64,000 nucleotides of DNA, taken from positions 47,076,342 to 47,140,341 of the forward strand of contig NC_133101.1 in the NCBI RefSeq assembly GCF_022965805.1. The letters run 5' to 3'. The notes under the pieces were generated by a model that worked only from the letters and a program-made list of their open reading frames with translations, did no database searches and was not told the origin of the DNA. Source of the stretch: Primulina eburnea (Eukaryota; Streptophyta; Magnoliopsida; Lamiales; Gesneriaceae). Both the position numbers and the translations under genes were made by a program. How positions within the stretch are numbered: the stretch's first letter is position 1; the number at the start of each line of letters is the position of its first letter. Positions 43,438 to 54,517 of this stretch are shown here, one piece after another.

Positions 43438-45142
43438 TGTAATGTACTGTACTTTTAAACTATTTGAAATTTGCGGAAAAATAAAAAATTTCGTAGATAA
43501 ATAATAATATTTCAAGTTGCAATATAAATAAACTGCTCGTCTAAAAATATTTGAAATAAAACAATTACCAACAAATTTTACAAAAAGGTAAACTTTTAAC
43601 CATCGTAACCAATCTCGTAGAAAATCAAAGTATTTGAATCAACATGCATAAATTCTTAAAACATAGGCGGTCATCTGGTTTAGCCTCCTGCACAAACCGA
43701 GCCGGCTCATTGGTCCCCACCTCTCGTCTTCTCATACTCGTCCTCACCTGCATCGATCAAGTCTAGTGAGTCTAAATACTCTATACGTATAAACTGGGAA
43801 TAACAAGTAATACGTAATAAAATGACATGCACCTTTAAAATAGAACGTATATACTTAAACTTGAACGTAATATCATAAACATTGACGTGACATCAACATA
43901 AAACTTTTCATAAACATACTTGCATCATACATACTTGAACATTCATAAACTTCATCATTTTGCATTGAAATATGTTTCAAAGCAAGTGACCCATACATAA
44001 ATACTCCTGATCAGACTCAACCACGGTACTAGGCTGGCAGGGAAAATCCACAACCACATACATGAGATCCCCAGTCATGCTTTACCGGGTGGATTGGTCC
44101 CTGGTCATGCTTTATCGCTTTCCAATCCTGATCTAAACCCGGTCATACTTTACCGGGGTGGAGAGGTCCCCGGCCATGTTCACCGGCTTCCAAACCCGTT
44201 CATAGTTGGTCACAAGACATTTACCATACCTCAAAAACATAAAAGATTTCTTTTGCACGTCGGACATACTTACATGGTGTTGAGGGATTCGTTGGATCTC
44301 GCTTGGGGGCCACTGTTGCACATACTAGTACGATTACATGCACCTAAATTTTCATAACTTGGACGTAAAAATCATGCTCACCACCCAAAATGACAATTTA
44401 CTTATGAAGCTCTAAATTACTCGAGACTTGACCTCGTTTAATCGTCGTACTATACCATGACATCGAACCCCAAAACAATATCTATATGAAGTATGAACTT
44501 TCACCAAACATGGAAGACATGGACATAAAAATATTGGTTTAAATGTCATGGACAAGCGCCTAGGCGCTGGACAGTGCTGCGCTGCGGCACTAGGCGCTAG
44601 CAAAGCCGCAGGTCTAGCGCTCTAGCGCCAGAAGGGCAGCGCCGCGACGCTAGACTTGCGCAGATCGGGCCCTGCGGCGCTCCCTGGTGAGCGCTACGGC
44701 GCTAACCCTACGCACAATCAACCAAAAGAACACATTTTTATGCAATTTTAAAAGTCACGCTCAAACGACTCAAACTGATGCAACAAGACTCATCCTAGCA
44801 CGCTATGGCAATGATTCAAACTCACACGACGCCCCAAAACAACGACATAAATCATACAACGCAACACAACCCGTGAACACGAACTTTCGACCCCAAAATG
44901 TTTCCTACAACTTCTAATGCGACCAAGTGTCTATCAACACCGAAACACAAAATATCGTCCAAACATCATACTTAACATACCTAAACGCAGCAGCGATCAC
45001 CCAACGGTTCCAACAACGCCTGCAACAAATAAACTTCAAGAACACGTCAAGAACACATTTTCATAAAATCGCAGTTTGAGCAGTCCCACGAAAACGATCA
45101 TAGCTCACTCATTTCTTGTCCAAAAATTACGAATTTACTGCC
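43438..45142 (-). mobile_element. Inverted Tekay LTR fragment (unit A)
   Basis: This is the reverse complement of the 3' 1.7 kb of the LTR at 16645-19467, including the GC-rich GCGCC/GGCGC island (about 44545-44705). The open frames here are LTR sequence. Confidence 0.8.
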
Positions 45143-46711
45143 AACATGGCTTGGTGAAGAGAGCGGCTCGAACCCTGGATCCACGGGGTCGGTTCATGGT
45201 TCACGAGGGTAATTTAGATATGAAAAGTTCATAGTTAAAGTTTGGGATTTAAAATATTTAAGTTGAATTAGTTTGAGATTAAAACGCTTTAAGATTTAGT
45301 AATTAAGAAAATAATTCAAAAGTCTCGAGTTTACGTTAAATAAAAATAATTGAAGGAAAATATAAGCTTAAATAATTATGTGGGATATGTTCGAGTCAAT
45401 AAAAGTGAGAAAAAGTCAAATCAATGACTTTTTAGTCCAGGGACAAAACAGTCAATTTACACCTGAGTAGTACAAAAAGGTTTGGCAGTGTCCCGAAGAA
45501 TCGTAACACATTCTAAATGAATTTTAAAATGTTTACGATGAAAATATGGGATTTTATGATTTATGATAAAGCTGTACAATTTTTACTGTTAAAATGACAT
45601 TTTACGAATTTGGAAAGGACGCGATATTTTATGATTAAAAAGAAAAAAAAAATATTTTGAAGGATGTGAATTGATTGTGACAAAAAAATATGATATATGA
45701 TTATCGGGAATATCGTGAGGGAGAAGGCCCAGAGGGAGTCCTTTTACGGGAGAAGGCCTAGAGGGAGCCCAACGATCGAATTTCCATTTACGTCGGTGCC
45801 TAGTGCACGTCCCCATGTGCAACGGTAAGCTAAGACTGATCAGTCGACCACATGATACAGCTAGTCACTTGCAATGATCAAAATTCACCCAAAACGATAA
45901 ATGATGGAAAGCTTTATGATTTGACGATTTATGACTAAATTATGCTAACAAATTTATGTTAGCTTATTTTGAATAAAAGTATGATTTTAATGCACGTGCT
46001 TGTATATGTATTATTTGTTACTCATGTTTAGAACGTGTTGAGTCATTAAACTCAGTAGGTTTGAATGTTGCAGGTGAGGATGAGATTGAGGGAGGTGCTG
46101 ACGCTTGAATGGATCGAGTCCGGCAGTACACTCCCAAGGGACATTATTTTCCGCATTAGCTTGATAGTCAAAGTTTTTAAAAATTTGTAAATGATTTAAA
46201 TAAATATTTTTATGCTTTATTTTGAAGTTAGTGTTGATCTTGTTAATGGTTAACGTAGGATTTTTGTTAATTGACGAGTTAGGGATTTTATGAACTTTAA
46301 ATTTTTTTAGATATTAAATTATTTTTTGATGTTTAAATGTTAATTCATTTTAAATATGAATTTTGAAATTTATGTTCAAAATTTATTTTTAGGAATTTAA
46401 GGTTTAAAATTAGAGGACGTTTCAGTTTATATCAGAGCAAAGGATCCCTAAAGGTTGTGTTACTGTCACTCGGAGATGATCAAGAACTCACGCATCAAGT
46501 CTGTGAGTTTTTTATGCTTTAGATTTTATATGTTAAACTTTAATCGCTTTTATGATAAATGATATAGAGATTAGATGCATGTTTTAATTAAAATGTTAAA
46601 TGCATTTTGGTTACGTTGACGGGTTCTTTGTAGTGATAATAAGGATAGCCAGAGGAGGAGATTCTACAGACTCCACTTAATCATGATTCTAGTGCCCGTG
46701 TACTAGCCGGT

Positions 46712-46957
46712 ATGGCTCGTTTACTAGAGCAGCACATGGGACATGGTGCGAAGGTCCGACTGCAAGCTGTCTATGAGCGATTTATGAGAATGGATCCCGC
46801 GGATTTTTCTAGAACTAATGATCCATTCGTGGCTGAGGGATGTATTAGATCTTTAGAGGTGATCTTTAAGTATATGGATATGGTGGACACTGACCGAGTT
46901 CATTGTACTATCTATCTGCTGAAAGGCGACGCTTCTTATGGTGGGACGGAGCAGAGT
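46712..46957 (+). pseudogene. Truncated gypsy Gag fragment (unit B)
   Basis: This is the duplicate of the fragment at 43192-43437 with two substitutions near its end (GGCGAC for GACGAC, GGGACGG for GGGAGGG). It is likewise cut by the inverted Tekay LTR at 46958. Confidence 0.75.
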
Positions 46958-48630
46958 TGTAATGTACTGTACTTTTAAACTATTTGAAATTTGCGGAAAA
47001 ATAAAAAATTTCGTAGATAAATAATAATATTTCAAGTTGCGATATAAATAAACTGCTCGTCTAAAAATATTTGAAATAAAACAATTACCAACAAATTTTA
47101 CAAAAAGGTAAACTTTTAACCATCGTAACCAATCTCGTAGAAAATCAAAGTATTTGAATCAACATGCATAAATTCTTAAAACATAGGCGGTCATCTGGTT
47201 TAGCCTCCTGCACAAACCGAGCCGGCTCATTGGTCCCCACCTCTCGTCTTCTCATACTCGTCCTCACCTGCATCGATCAAGTCTAGTGAGTCTAAATACT
47301 CTATACGTATAAACTGGGAATAACAAGTAATACGTAATAAAATGACATGCACCTTTAAAATAGAACGTATATACTTAAACTTGAACGTAATATCATAAAC
47401 ATTGACGTGACATCAACATAAAACTTTTCATAAACATACTTGCATCATACATACTTGAACATTCATAAACTTCATCATTTTGCATTGAAATATGTTTCAA
47501 AGCAAGTGACCCATACATAAATACTCCTGATCAGACTCAACCACGGTACTAGGCTGGCAGGAAAAATCCACAACCACATACATGAGATCCCCAGTCATGC
47601 TTTACCGGGTGGATTGGTCCCTGGTCATGCTTTATCGCTTTCCAATCCTGATCTAAACCCGGTCATACTTTACCGGGGTGGAGAGGTCCCCGGCCATGTT
47701 CACCGGCTTCCAAACCCGTTCATAGTTGGTCACAAGACATTTACCATACCTCAAAAACATAAAAGATTTCTTTTGCACGTCGGACATACTTACATGGTGT
47801 TGAGGGATTCGTTGGATCTCGCTTGGGGGCCACTGTTGCACATACTAGTACGATTACATGCACCTAAATTTTCATAACTTGGACGTAAAAATCATGCTCA
47901 CCACCCAAAATGACAATTTACTTATGAAGCTCTAAATTACTCGAGACTTGACCTCGTTTAATCGTCGTACTATACCATGACATCGAACCCCAAAACAATA
48001 TCTATATGAAGTATGAACTTTCACCAAACATGGAAGACATGGACATAAAAATATTGGTTTAAATGTCATGGACAAGCGCCTAGGCGCTGGACAGTGCTGC
48101 GCTGCGGCACTAGGCGCTAGCAAAGCCGCAGGTCTAGCGCTCTAGCGCCAGAAGGGCAGCGCCGCGACGCTAGACTTGCGCAGATCGGGCCCTGCGGCGC
48201 TCCCTGGTGAGCGCTACGGCGCTAACCCTACGCACAATCAACCAAAAGAACACATTTTTATGCAATTTTAAAAGTCACGCTCAAACGACTCAAACTGATG
48301 CAACAAGACTCATCCTAGCACGCTATGGCAATGATTCAAACTCACACGACGCCCCAAAACAACGACATAAATCATACAACGCAACACAACCCGTGAACAC
48401 GAACTTTCGACCCCAAAATGTTTCCTACAACTTTTAATGCGACCAAGTGTCTATCAACACCGAAACACAAAATATCGTCCAAACATCATACTTAACATAC
48501 CTAAACGCAGCAGCGATCACCCAACGGTTCCAACAATGCCTGCAACAAATAAACTTCAAGAACACGTCAAGAACACATTTTCATAAAATCGCAGTTTGAG
48601 CAGTCCCACGAAAACGATCATAGCTCACTC
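46958..48630 (-). mobile_element. Inverted Tekay LTR fragment (unit B)
   Basis: This is the duplicate of 43438-45110, including the GC-rich island (about 48065-48225). Confidence 0.8.
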
Positions 48631-48639
48631 ACACATTTT

Positions 48640-51281
48640 CATAAATGTTGATGACAACATTCTTTGGCATAGACGACTTGGTCATGCTGGGATGAGCACC
48701 ATAGAAAAACTTTTAAAACTTGACCTAGTTTCCGGAATGCCAAAGCTGAATTTAAAATTAGATTCTTTTTGTGATGCTTGTCAACTTGGTAAACACACAA
48801 AGGAATCTTTCAAAAATAAAAATTTTGTATCCACTTCTATGCCCCTTGAATTACTTCACCTGCGGTCCCTCGAGGACAACTAGTCTAGGAGGTAAATCCT
48901 ATGCTTTTGTCATTGTGGATGATTTTTCACGTTTTACTTGGACATTGTTTTTAGCCCACAAAAGTGATGCCTTTGATCATTTCAAAATTTTTGTCAAAAA
49001 GGTTGAAAATGAGAAAAATCTTTTGATCAAACAAATCCGTAGTGACCACGGAACGGAATTTCAAAATGAAAATTTTTCAATTTTTTGTCAAAGCAAAGGC
49101 ATTGGTCACAACTTTTCTTGTCCTAGAACTCCTCAACAAAACGGTGTCGTTGAGAGGAAGAATAGGACCCTAGTAGAGATTGCAAGGACCATGCTATGTG
49201 AGCATTCTCTACCAAAATATTTTTGGGCTGAAGCGATGAGTTCTGCTTGTTACATCATCAATCGCGTATCAATAAGGCCAATTCTCAAGAAAACTCCATA
49301 CGAACTATGGAGAGGGAGAAAGCCTAACATTTCTTACTTCCGCGCTTTTGGATCAAAATGCTTCATCCACAACAATGGTAAGGACAACCTGGGTAAGTTC
49401 GATGCTAAATCAGACAAAGGTATCTTTCTTGGTTACTCTACTTCTAGCAAAGCATATAGAGTCTTTAATAAACGCACTTTACTAGTTGAAGAATCTATTC
49501 ATGTCATATTTGATGAAACTAACCCTTGCTTGCCTAGACCTGTTGTTTCTGATGATGATGATATAGATATCCTTGGCGAAGAGTTGGAGTCCACAAGCCT
49601 AGATGATGTTCCTAAAGATCAAGAGGACGCACCTCTTCCGAAGGAGTGGACTACGCACAAGGATCATCCCATGGACCTCATCATTGGTAGCCCATCGAAG
49701 GGAGTATCTACTCGCTCTTCTAATATGTGCAATTATCTTGCTTTTCTTTCTCACATAGAGCCTAAGAACATAGAAGAAGCTTTACTTGATGATTCTTGGA
49801 TTATTGCTATGCAAGATGAACTAAATGAATTTAGAAGGAATAAAGTTTGGAATCTTATACCTAGACCCACTGATAGACCTGTCATAGGAACTAAATGGGT
49901 ATTTAGGAACAAGTTAGATGAGCATGGTACAATCACTAGAAATAAAGCTAGGCTAGTAGCTAAAGGATATAGTCAAGAAGAGGGAATTGATTATGATGAG
50001 ACTTATGCCCCTGTTGCTAGACTAGAATCCATTCGCATGCTACTTGCTTTTGCTTGCTCTAGAGACTTTAAATTGTTTCAAATGGATGTTAAAAGTGCTT
50101 TTCTTAATGGTGATTTGAAAGAAGAAGTGTATGTTGAGCAACCTGTTGGTTTTGAAGATGTGCACTTATCTGATTATGTGTATAAACTTGATAAGGCTTT
50201 GTATGGTTTGAAACAAGCTCCTAGAGCTTGGTATGAGAAATTGTCTACTTTCTTGCTGTCTAATGGTTTTTGTAGGGGTAAAGTTGATATTACCTTGTTT
50301 ACCTTGACTAAAGATAATGATTTGCTGATAGTACAAATATATGTAGATGATATTATTTTTGGTGCTACTAATGAACACTTGTGTAGAGATTTTTCTAAGC
50401 TTATGCAGGATCACTTTGAGATGAGCATGATGGGCGAGCTCAACTACTTCCTTGGTCTCCAAATCAAGCAATGCAAGGATGGTTTCTTTGTCAACCAAGG
50501 GAAGTACATCAAGGAGATGCTCAAAAAGTTTGGAATGGAGTCTTCCAAAGCCTCATCCACACCTATGAGCACGACAGTCAGACTCGACAAAGATGAGGGA
50601 GGTAAACCTGTTGACCAAAAGTTATTTCGTAGCATGATTGGCTCCCTACTCTATGCGACTGCTAGTAGACCTGACATTATGTTTAGTGTTTGCTTGTGTG
50701 CACGATTTCAATCATGTCCAAAGGAATCACACTTATTCGCCTTAAAACGCATTTTCAAATATCTTTCAAATACTCCAAATCTCGGATTATGGTATTCTAA
50801 GAACTCATTTTTCGATTTAAAAGCTTACTGTGATGCCGACTTTGGAGGATATAAGGTGGATAGAAAGAGCACTAGTGGTACTTGTTTCTTTTTGGGAAAT
50901 TGCTTGGTGTCATGGTTTTCTAAAAAGCAAAACTGTGTTGCACTTTCAACGACCGAGGCCGAGTATATGGCTGCCGGTAGTTGTTGTGCACAAATTCTTT
51001 GGATGAAGTATCAATTACTCGACTATGGTGTTACTTTTTCAAAAATTCCAATCTTTTGTGATAATACAAGCACCATATGTCTAACAAAGAATCCAGTTCA
51101 ACATTCTCGTACAAAACATATTGACATTCGACATCATTTTATTCGTGATCACATTGAGCAAAATGATGTTGAACTTCACTATGTTGACACCAAGAATCAA
51201 ATTGCTGATATTTTTACAAAACCACTAGATGAATATACTTTTACTCGTTTGCGTGGTGAACTTGGCATGATTGAGTTGTAA
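48640..51281 (+). pseudogene. Sirevirus integrase, reverse transcriptase and RNase H
   Basis: The left part (to about 48880) carries the pre-integrase zinc region ([33 protein letters not shown]). A small deletion near 48865 shifts the frame, after which a long open frame runs to the stop at 51281. It contains integrase ([29 protein letters not shown]), RT ([19 protein letters not shown]) and RNase H ([18 protein letters not shown]), ending [20 protein letters not shown]. The intact 800-codon stretch makes this one of the least decayed retroelement genes in the window. Confidence 0.9.
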
Positions 51282-51320
51282 ACATTAGTCAAATACTCTC
51301 GTACATATTTGTTAAATTGA

Positions 51321-51327
51321 GGGGGAG
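51321..51327 (+). other. Polypurine tract just after pol
   Basis: A GAGGGGGAGTATT-type run follows the pol stop by about 40 bases, at the place where simple copia elements have the polypurine tract next to their 3' LTR. Here 2.1 kb of extra sequence follows before the LTR. Confidence 0.6.
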
Positions 51328-51489
51328 TATTATTAATGTGAGCATTATAATGTCGGATAATACAAATTAATTGTATTTATCCATAATTATGGCTCAAAAT
51401 TCTTTTATGTGCTAAATATTTTAAATTTTAGGTGTTCCTCATCTTGGCTACTTCGGAATCACCGTTCCTTATTCAGATGCTTCGTTTCA

Positions 51490-51805
51490 CTTCGGATCCA
51501 CCGAACGTGTTCGGATCGTCCGAACCTGACCATAGGTTCCAGAACCTCCGATTCACTCTTCGGACCATCCGAACACACATCGGATCGTCCGAACCTCCTT
51601 CCGATGTCATTTAATGTTCGCGCCTTCCCAATGCCTGACTGTCGAACTTCGGACCCTCCGTTTACTCCTCGTAGCCTCCGTTCTAGGATCGGAATGTCCG
51701 ACTGTTAATCGGATCGTCCGAACGTCTTGTCAGATAACCGATCTGTTCGCATTCCGGACCTTCCGAACTCATGTTCGGACCGTCCGAACATGGCCTATAA
51801 ATAGG
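51490..51805 (+). promoter_or_regulatory. Internal promoter-like block upstream of the extra ORF
   Basis: At least eight TTCGGA-N(3-4)-TCCGAA type half-palindromes lie between 51491 and 51790 (for example GTTCGGATCGTCCGAAC near 51509 and GTTCGGACCGTCCGAAC near 51773). They are followed by TATAAATAGG at 51796-51805, about 72 bases before the ORF's ATG. The 3' LTR has the same arrangement (53590-54023). Confidence 0.65.
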
Positions 51806-51877
51806 CGTTCGGATCCTTTGATTCATTTGCTAATTCACATCCTTCTTTCTTTCCCCACAAAACACCCGCTACTCACT

Positions 51878-53149
51878 ATGCCTCCGCGCCGTAACACAGC
51901 TGGCCGAAATGTTCGCCCTCGTCACGGTGCCTTTCACCATGATCTTACCCAACCACCCAACCCTCGTCCTATCCCACCTGAATTCGAAACACGTAACATT
52001 CTGCCTGGTCGTACCCTTCACACCGAATACCTCCGTGCGAATTCCTTTACGTTGATTACTTTTATTGAGTCTCAACGTTGGGGGAATTTTTTCCTACCTT
52101 CCGTACCCGATGTCATCTACCCCTCTCTCATGCATCAGTTCTATGCGAACTTTTCCTTAGTTCTTGGTGGTGATGACACTCGTGTTGTTACCATTGTTCA
52201 GGGTCGGTTCATTTCTTTTTCTACCACCGACCTCTCTACTTGGTTCGATCTTCCTCGAGACGGACCGAGTGAGTTCTTTTCTCAGTCTTGGACTGAGAAT
52301 GACCCCACTTTTGATCGAGTCACTGCCTTGACCACCATCTTCGGTCGTCCGCCTACTCCTGCCGATGACCGTCCTCATGCGAAGGACCTTCCTCCTCAGC
52401 TTCAGCTTGTTCTAAAGCTTATCACTTCTTCCATTGTTCCTCGCAGTGGAGACCTCTCCACTTGCAAGTATCTCGATCTGTACATTCTCTATTACTTAGT
52501 CTCCCAGCGCTCTTTTAACCTTCCCCGTTTTCTTATGTACGCCATGCAGTACGCGGCTACTTCTAATCGCGTCTCTTTTCCGTTTGGCCGGTTCATTAAC
52601 CGGATTCTAGCCCATTTGGACATTGATTTTGCAGATGAAGAATCCGTGTCTATTTCTCCCCGCGAGACTATCGACCATGATACCGTTGTTAAGATGGGAC
52701 TCTCTTGGAATCCCGTCTTATCCTCTTGGGTCGTCGACAAGGATCGCATCTTTGCGTCCTATCGTCCGACCGAACACTTTCATGTTCCCTTCGGTCTTCT
52801 TCCTCCTCACGTTCAGACGAGAGGATTTCCCGCTGGTCCTCCTACTACGGGTACCACTCCTACCCCTTCGTCTGATATTCCCTCTACATCCCAGCAGCGT
52901 GGTCCCGACCCTATTAGCACTCCTTTGATGACCATGGATGACCTTCCTCATGGCTTCACTCCGCCTGCTCCCTCTGGACCCTACGATCGGATTTTCGAGT
53001 ATCTCGAGCGATTGGAGACTCGTTTCGACACTCGTTTCTCTCTTTTGGAGTCTACCTTAGAGCGCCATCATACTGAGACTTCCTCGCGTCTTGATTCCAT
53101 CGAGGCTGAGATGAGGAGCCATAGAGAGTCGCGGGATGCGGATTCTTAG
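51878..53149 (+). CDS. Sirevirus extra ORF in envelope position
   Basis: This intact frame starts at the ATG at 51878 (MPPRRNTAGRN), about 72 bases after a TATA box; the frame is open upstream through the palindromes, but those codons look non-coding. It encodes 423 residues: a Pro/Arg-rich start, a globular domain of the type found in plant retroelement-associated proteins (SQRWGNFFLPSVPDVIYPSL; VTIVQGRFISFS..LSTWFDLPRDGP), a Pro/Thr/Ser-rich linker (about 300-350) and a C-terminal coiled coil (RIFEYLERLETRFDTRFSLL). I see no signal peptide or membrane segment, so an envelope role is unsupported. Sireviruses often carry such an ORF, function unknown. Confidence 0.78.
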   Translation: MPPRRNTAGRNVRPRHGAFHHDLTQPPNPRPIPPEFETRNILPGRTLHTEYLRANSFTLITFIESQRWGNFFLPSVPDVIYPSLMHQFYANFSLVLGGDDTRVVTIVQGRFISFSTTDLSTWFDLPRDGPSEFFSQSWTENDPTFDRVTALTTIFGRPPTPADDRPHAKDLPPQLQLVLKLITSSIVPRSGDLSTCKYLDLYILYYLVSQRSFNLPRFLMYAMQYAATSNRVSFPFGRFINRILAHLDIDFADEESVSISPRETIDHDTVVKMGLSWNPVLSSWVVDKDRIFASYRPTEHFHVPFGLLPPHVQTRGFPAGPPTTGTTPTPSSDIPSTSQQRGPDPISTPLMTMDDLPHGFTPPAPSGPYDRIFEYLERLETRFDTRFSLLESTLERHHTETSSRLDSIEAEMRSHRESRDADS

Positions 53150-53275
53150 CTTATGTTTTTGTTATTTTTGTTTATTTTATCTTTATGCATCATTGTATAA
53201 AAGACTTGCATTTATTAGTGGATATTTTACCTGTTTATTTGTCTCTCTTTATGCTTATGTCTTTTTGATTATCGC

Positions 53276-53430
53276 AAAAAGGGGGAGAATTTATTTGGTT
53301 AAAATTGCTATTAATTCAACCTCTTAGACTTGTTATTTGATTAAGGGGGAGTTATTTAATAACCATTAGATTATGTTGATTATTGTTTCTCAATTTTTAA
53401 CCAAGTTTTGTGATCATCAAAAAGGGGGAG
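53276..53430 (+). other. Multiple polypurine tracts before the 3' LTR
   Basis: AAAAAGGGGGAGAA at 53276-53289, AAGGGGGAG near 53343 and AAAAAGGGGGAG at 53419-53430. The last abuts the LTR start TGTTACGCC. Repeated polypurine tracts are a reported Sirevirus feature. Confidence 0.75.
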
Positions 53431-53432
53431 AT

Positions 53433-54517
53433 TGTTACGCCTTAAACGCATACAAATCTCGAGGATGAGATTAATGTTTTTTATGCTGTAACATATCCCA
53501 AAGTTTTTGTTTTGATGATACCAAAACTTGGATTAAAAATGTACTAATGTTTTATATTGAGGCATGCAGGAAATTAAGAACAAGGTTACGTTCGGAAGAT
53601 CCGAAATTTGGTTCGGACGTTCCGAAGACTGGATCGGACGTTCCGAACACAAGCAATCAAATCACTTCAATCCGGAGACAAATTGATCTGACTGTTGATT
53701 GAGTAGATTTCGGACGCTACGATGGACATGATCGGAAGCTACGAAGTGTTGAAGATTTCAAATCTCCGGAAACGCGGGAATGTTCGGACGGTACGAACTG
53801 GAGTTCGGACCTTCCGAAGTTGTTCATACACTGTCTAAAAGAACTGTTCAGAAGAAACGAAGTTTGATCGGTCCCTCCGAAGCATATGTTCGGACCCTAC
53901 GAAGTCAAGAACGGAAGATCCGAAGTCATTCCAGAATTACGCAAATTGATTTCAATCACATCGGACGTTCCGAAGTATAAACAGAAGATCCGAACCTTGG
54001 CGTCCAAGACTAGTATAAATAGGCCTTTGAGGATGCATTCTCAATCATCCCACTCCATTCTCTCTTGTCTCTTACAAAGCTTTCTACTATCTCTTGTGTG
54101 CGTTGATTAAAAGAGTTGTAATATCAAAAGAGTTGTAGAAAAAGAGTGAAAGTAATACTCTCGAGTGGGTTGTAAAGTTCGTGGCTATCCTTGGAGCCCT
54201 CAAGGCCAAGTAGACGCATCGAGGCGTGGTTGTAAAAGCTAGCTTGGAGCTCCTAAAGCCAAGTCGTCATAGTGATACCTCGATCCTCATCGAGAAGGGG
54301 AGACGTAGACGATTCTTCGTCGAACTTCCATAAACATCTCTATCCCTCTTTACTTTACGCATTTACTTTACTACGCATTTATTTTACGCACTTACTTTAC
54401 GCATTCATTTTTATTTGTGATTGTCCCTCAAGTCTTCCGCTTGCAATTTTTGCAAACTCGTTTTAAAAACGCTAAAGGGCCTTAAATAACCTATTCACCC
54501 CCCCTTTAGGTTCTTCA
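53433..54517 (+). mobile_element. Sirevirus 3' LTR
   Basis: The LTR is TGTTACGCCTTAAACG...CACCCCCCCTTTAGGTTCTTCA, 1085 bases. It contains about ten TTCGGA/TCCGAA palindromes (53590-53995) followed by TATAAATAGG (54014-54023). The CACCCCCC end is typical of this group. Confidence 0.8.

Larger units (their letters stand above)
41627..45142. repeat. 3.5-kb tandem duplication, unit A
   Basis: The unit contains the end of a family L LTR, a degenerate primer-binding site, a truncated Gag fragment and an inverted piece of Tekay LTR (43438-45142). It is repeated immediately as unit B with only about a dozen substitutions and one 4-base indel seen by eye. The unit boundary is not an element end, so it is a segmental rather than a transpositional duplication. 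Confidence 0.93.
45143..48630. repeat. 3.5-kb tandem duplication, unit B
   Basis: This is the second copy of unit A, offset by 3516-3520 bases. It ends at 48630, about 32 bases before the corresponding end of unit A, where truncated Sirevirus sequence begins. Confidence 0.93.
48632..54517 (+). mobile_element. Sirevirus (Ty1/copia, Maximus/SIRE type), 5' part missing
   Basis: Pol in copia order (integrase before RT), a large extra ORF downstream of pol, several G-rich polypurine tracts, palindrome-rich promoter blocks and a 1.1-kb 3' LTR together indicate a Sirevirus. The 5' LTR, gag and protease are absent; the left end is fused to the tandem duplication. The 3' LTR is followed at 54518 by Tekay LTR sequence, so the element was inserted in that LTR before its left flank was rearranged. 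Confidence 0.88.

Noticed and set aside
44094..44917. Frames duplicated exactly at 47614-48437
   Set aside because: Conservation reflects the recent tandem duplication, not selection; the sequence is an inverted LTR.
51614..51877. Upstream extension of the Sirevirus extra ORF to 51614
   Set aside because: The added codons run through the palindrome cluster and the TATA box; the ATG at 51878 begins protein-like sequence.
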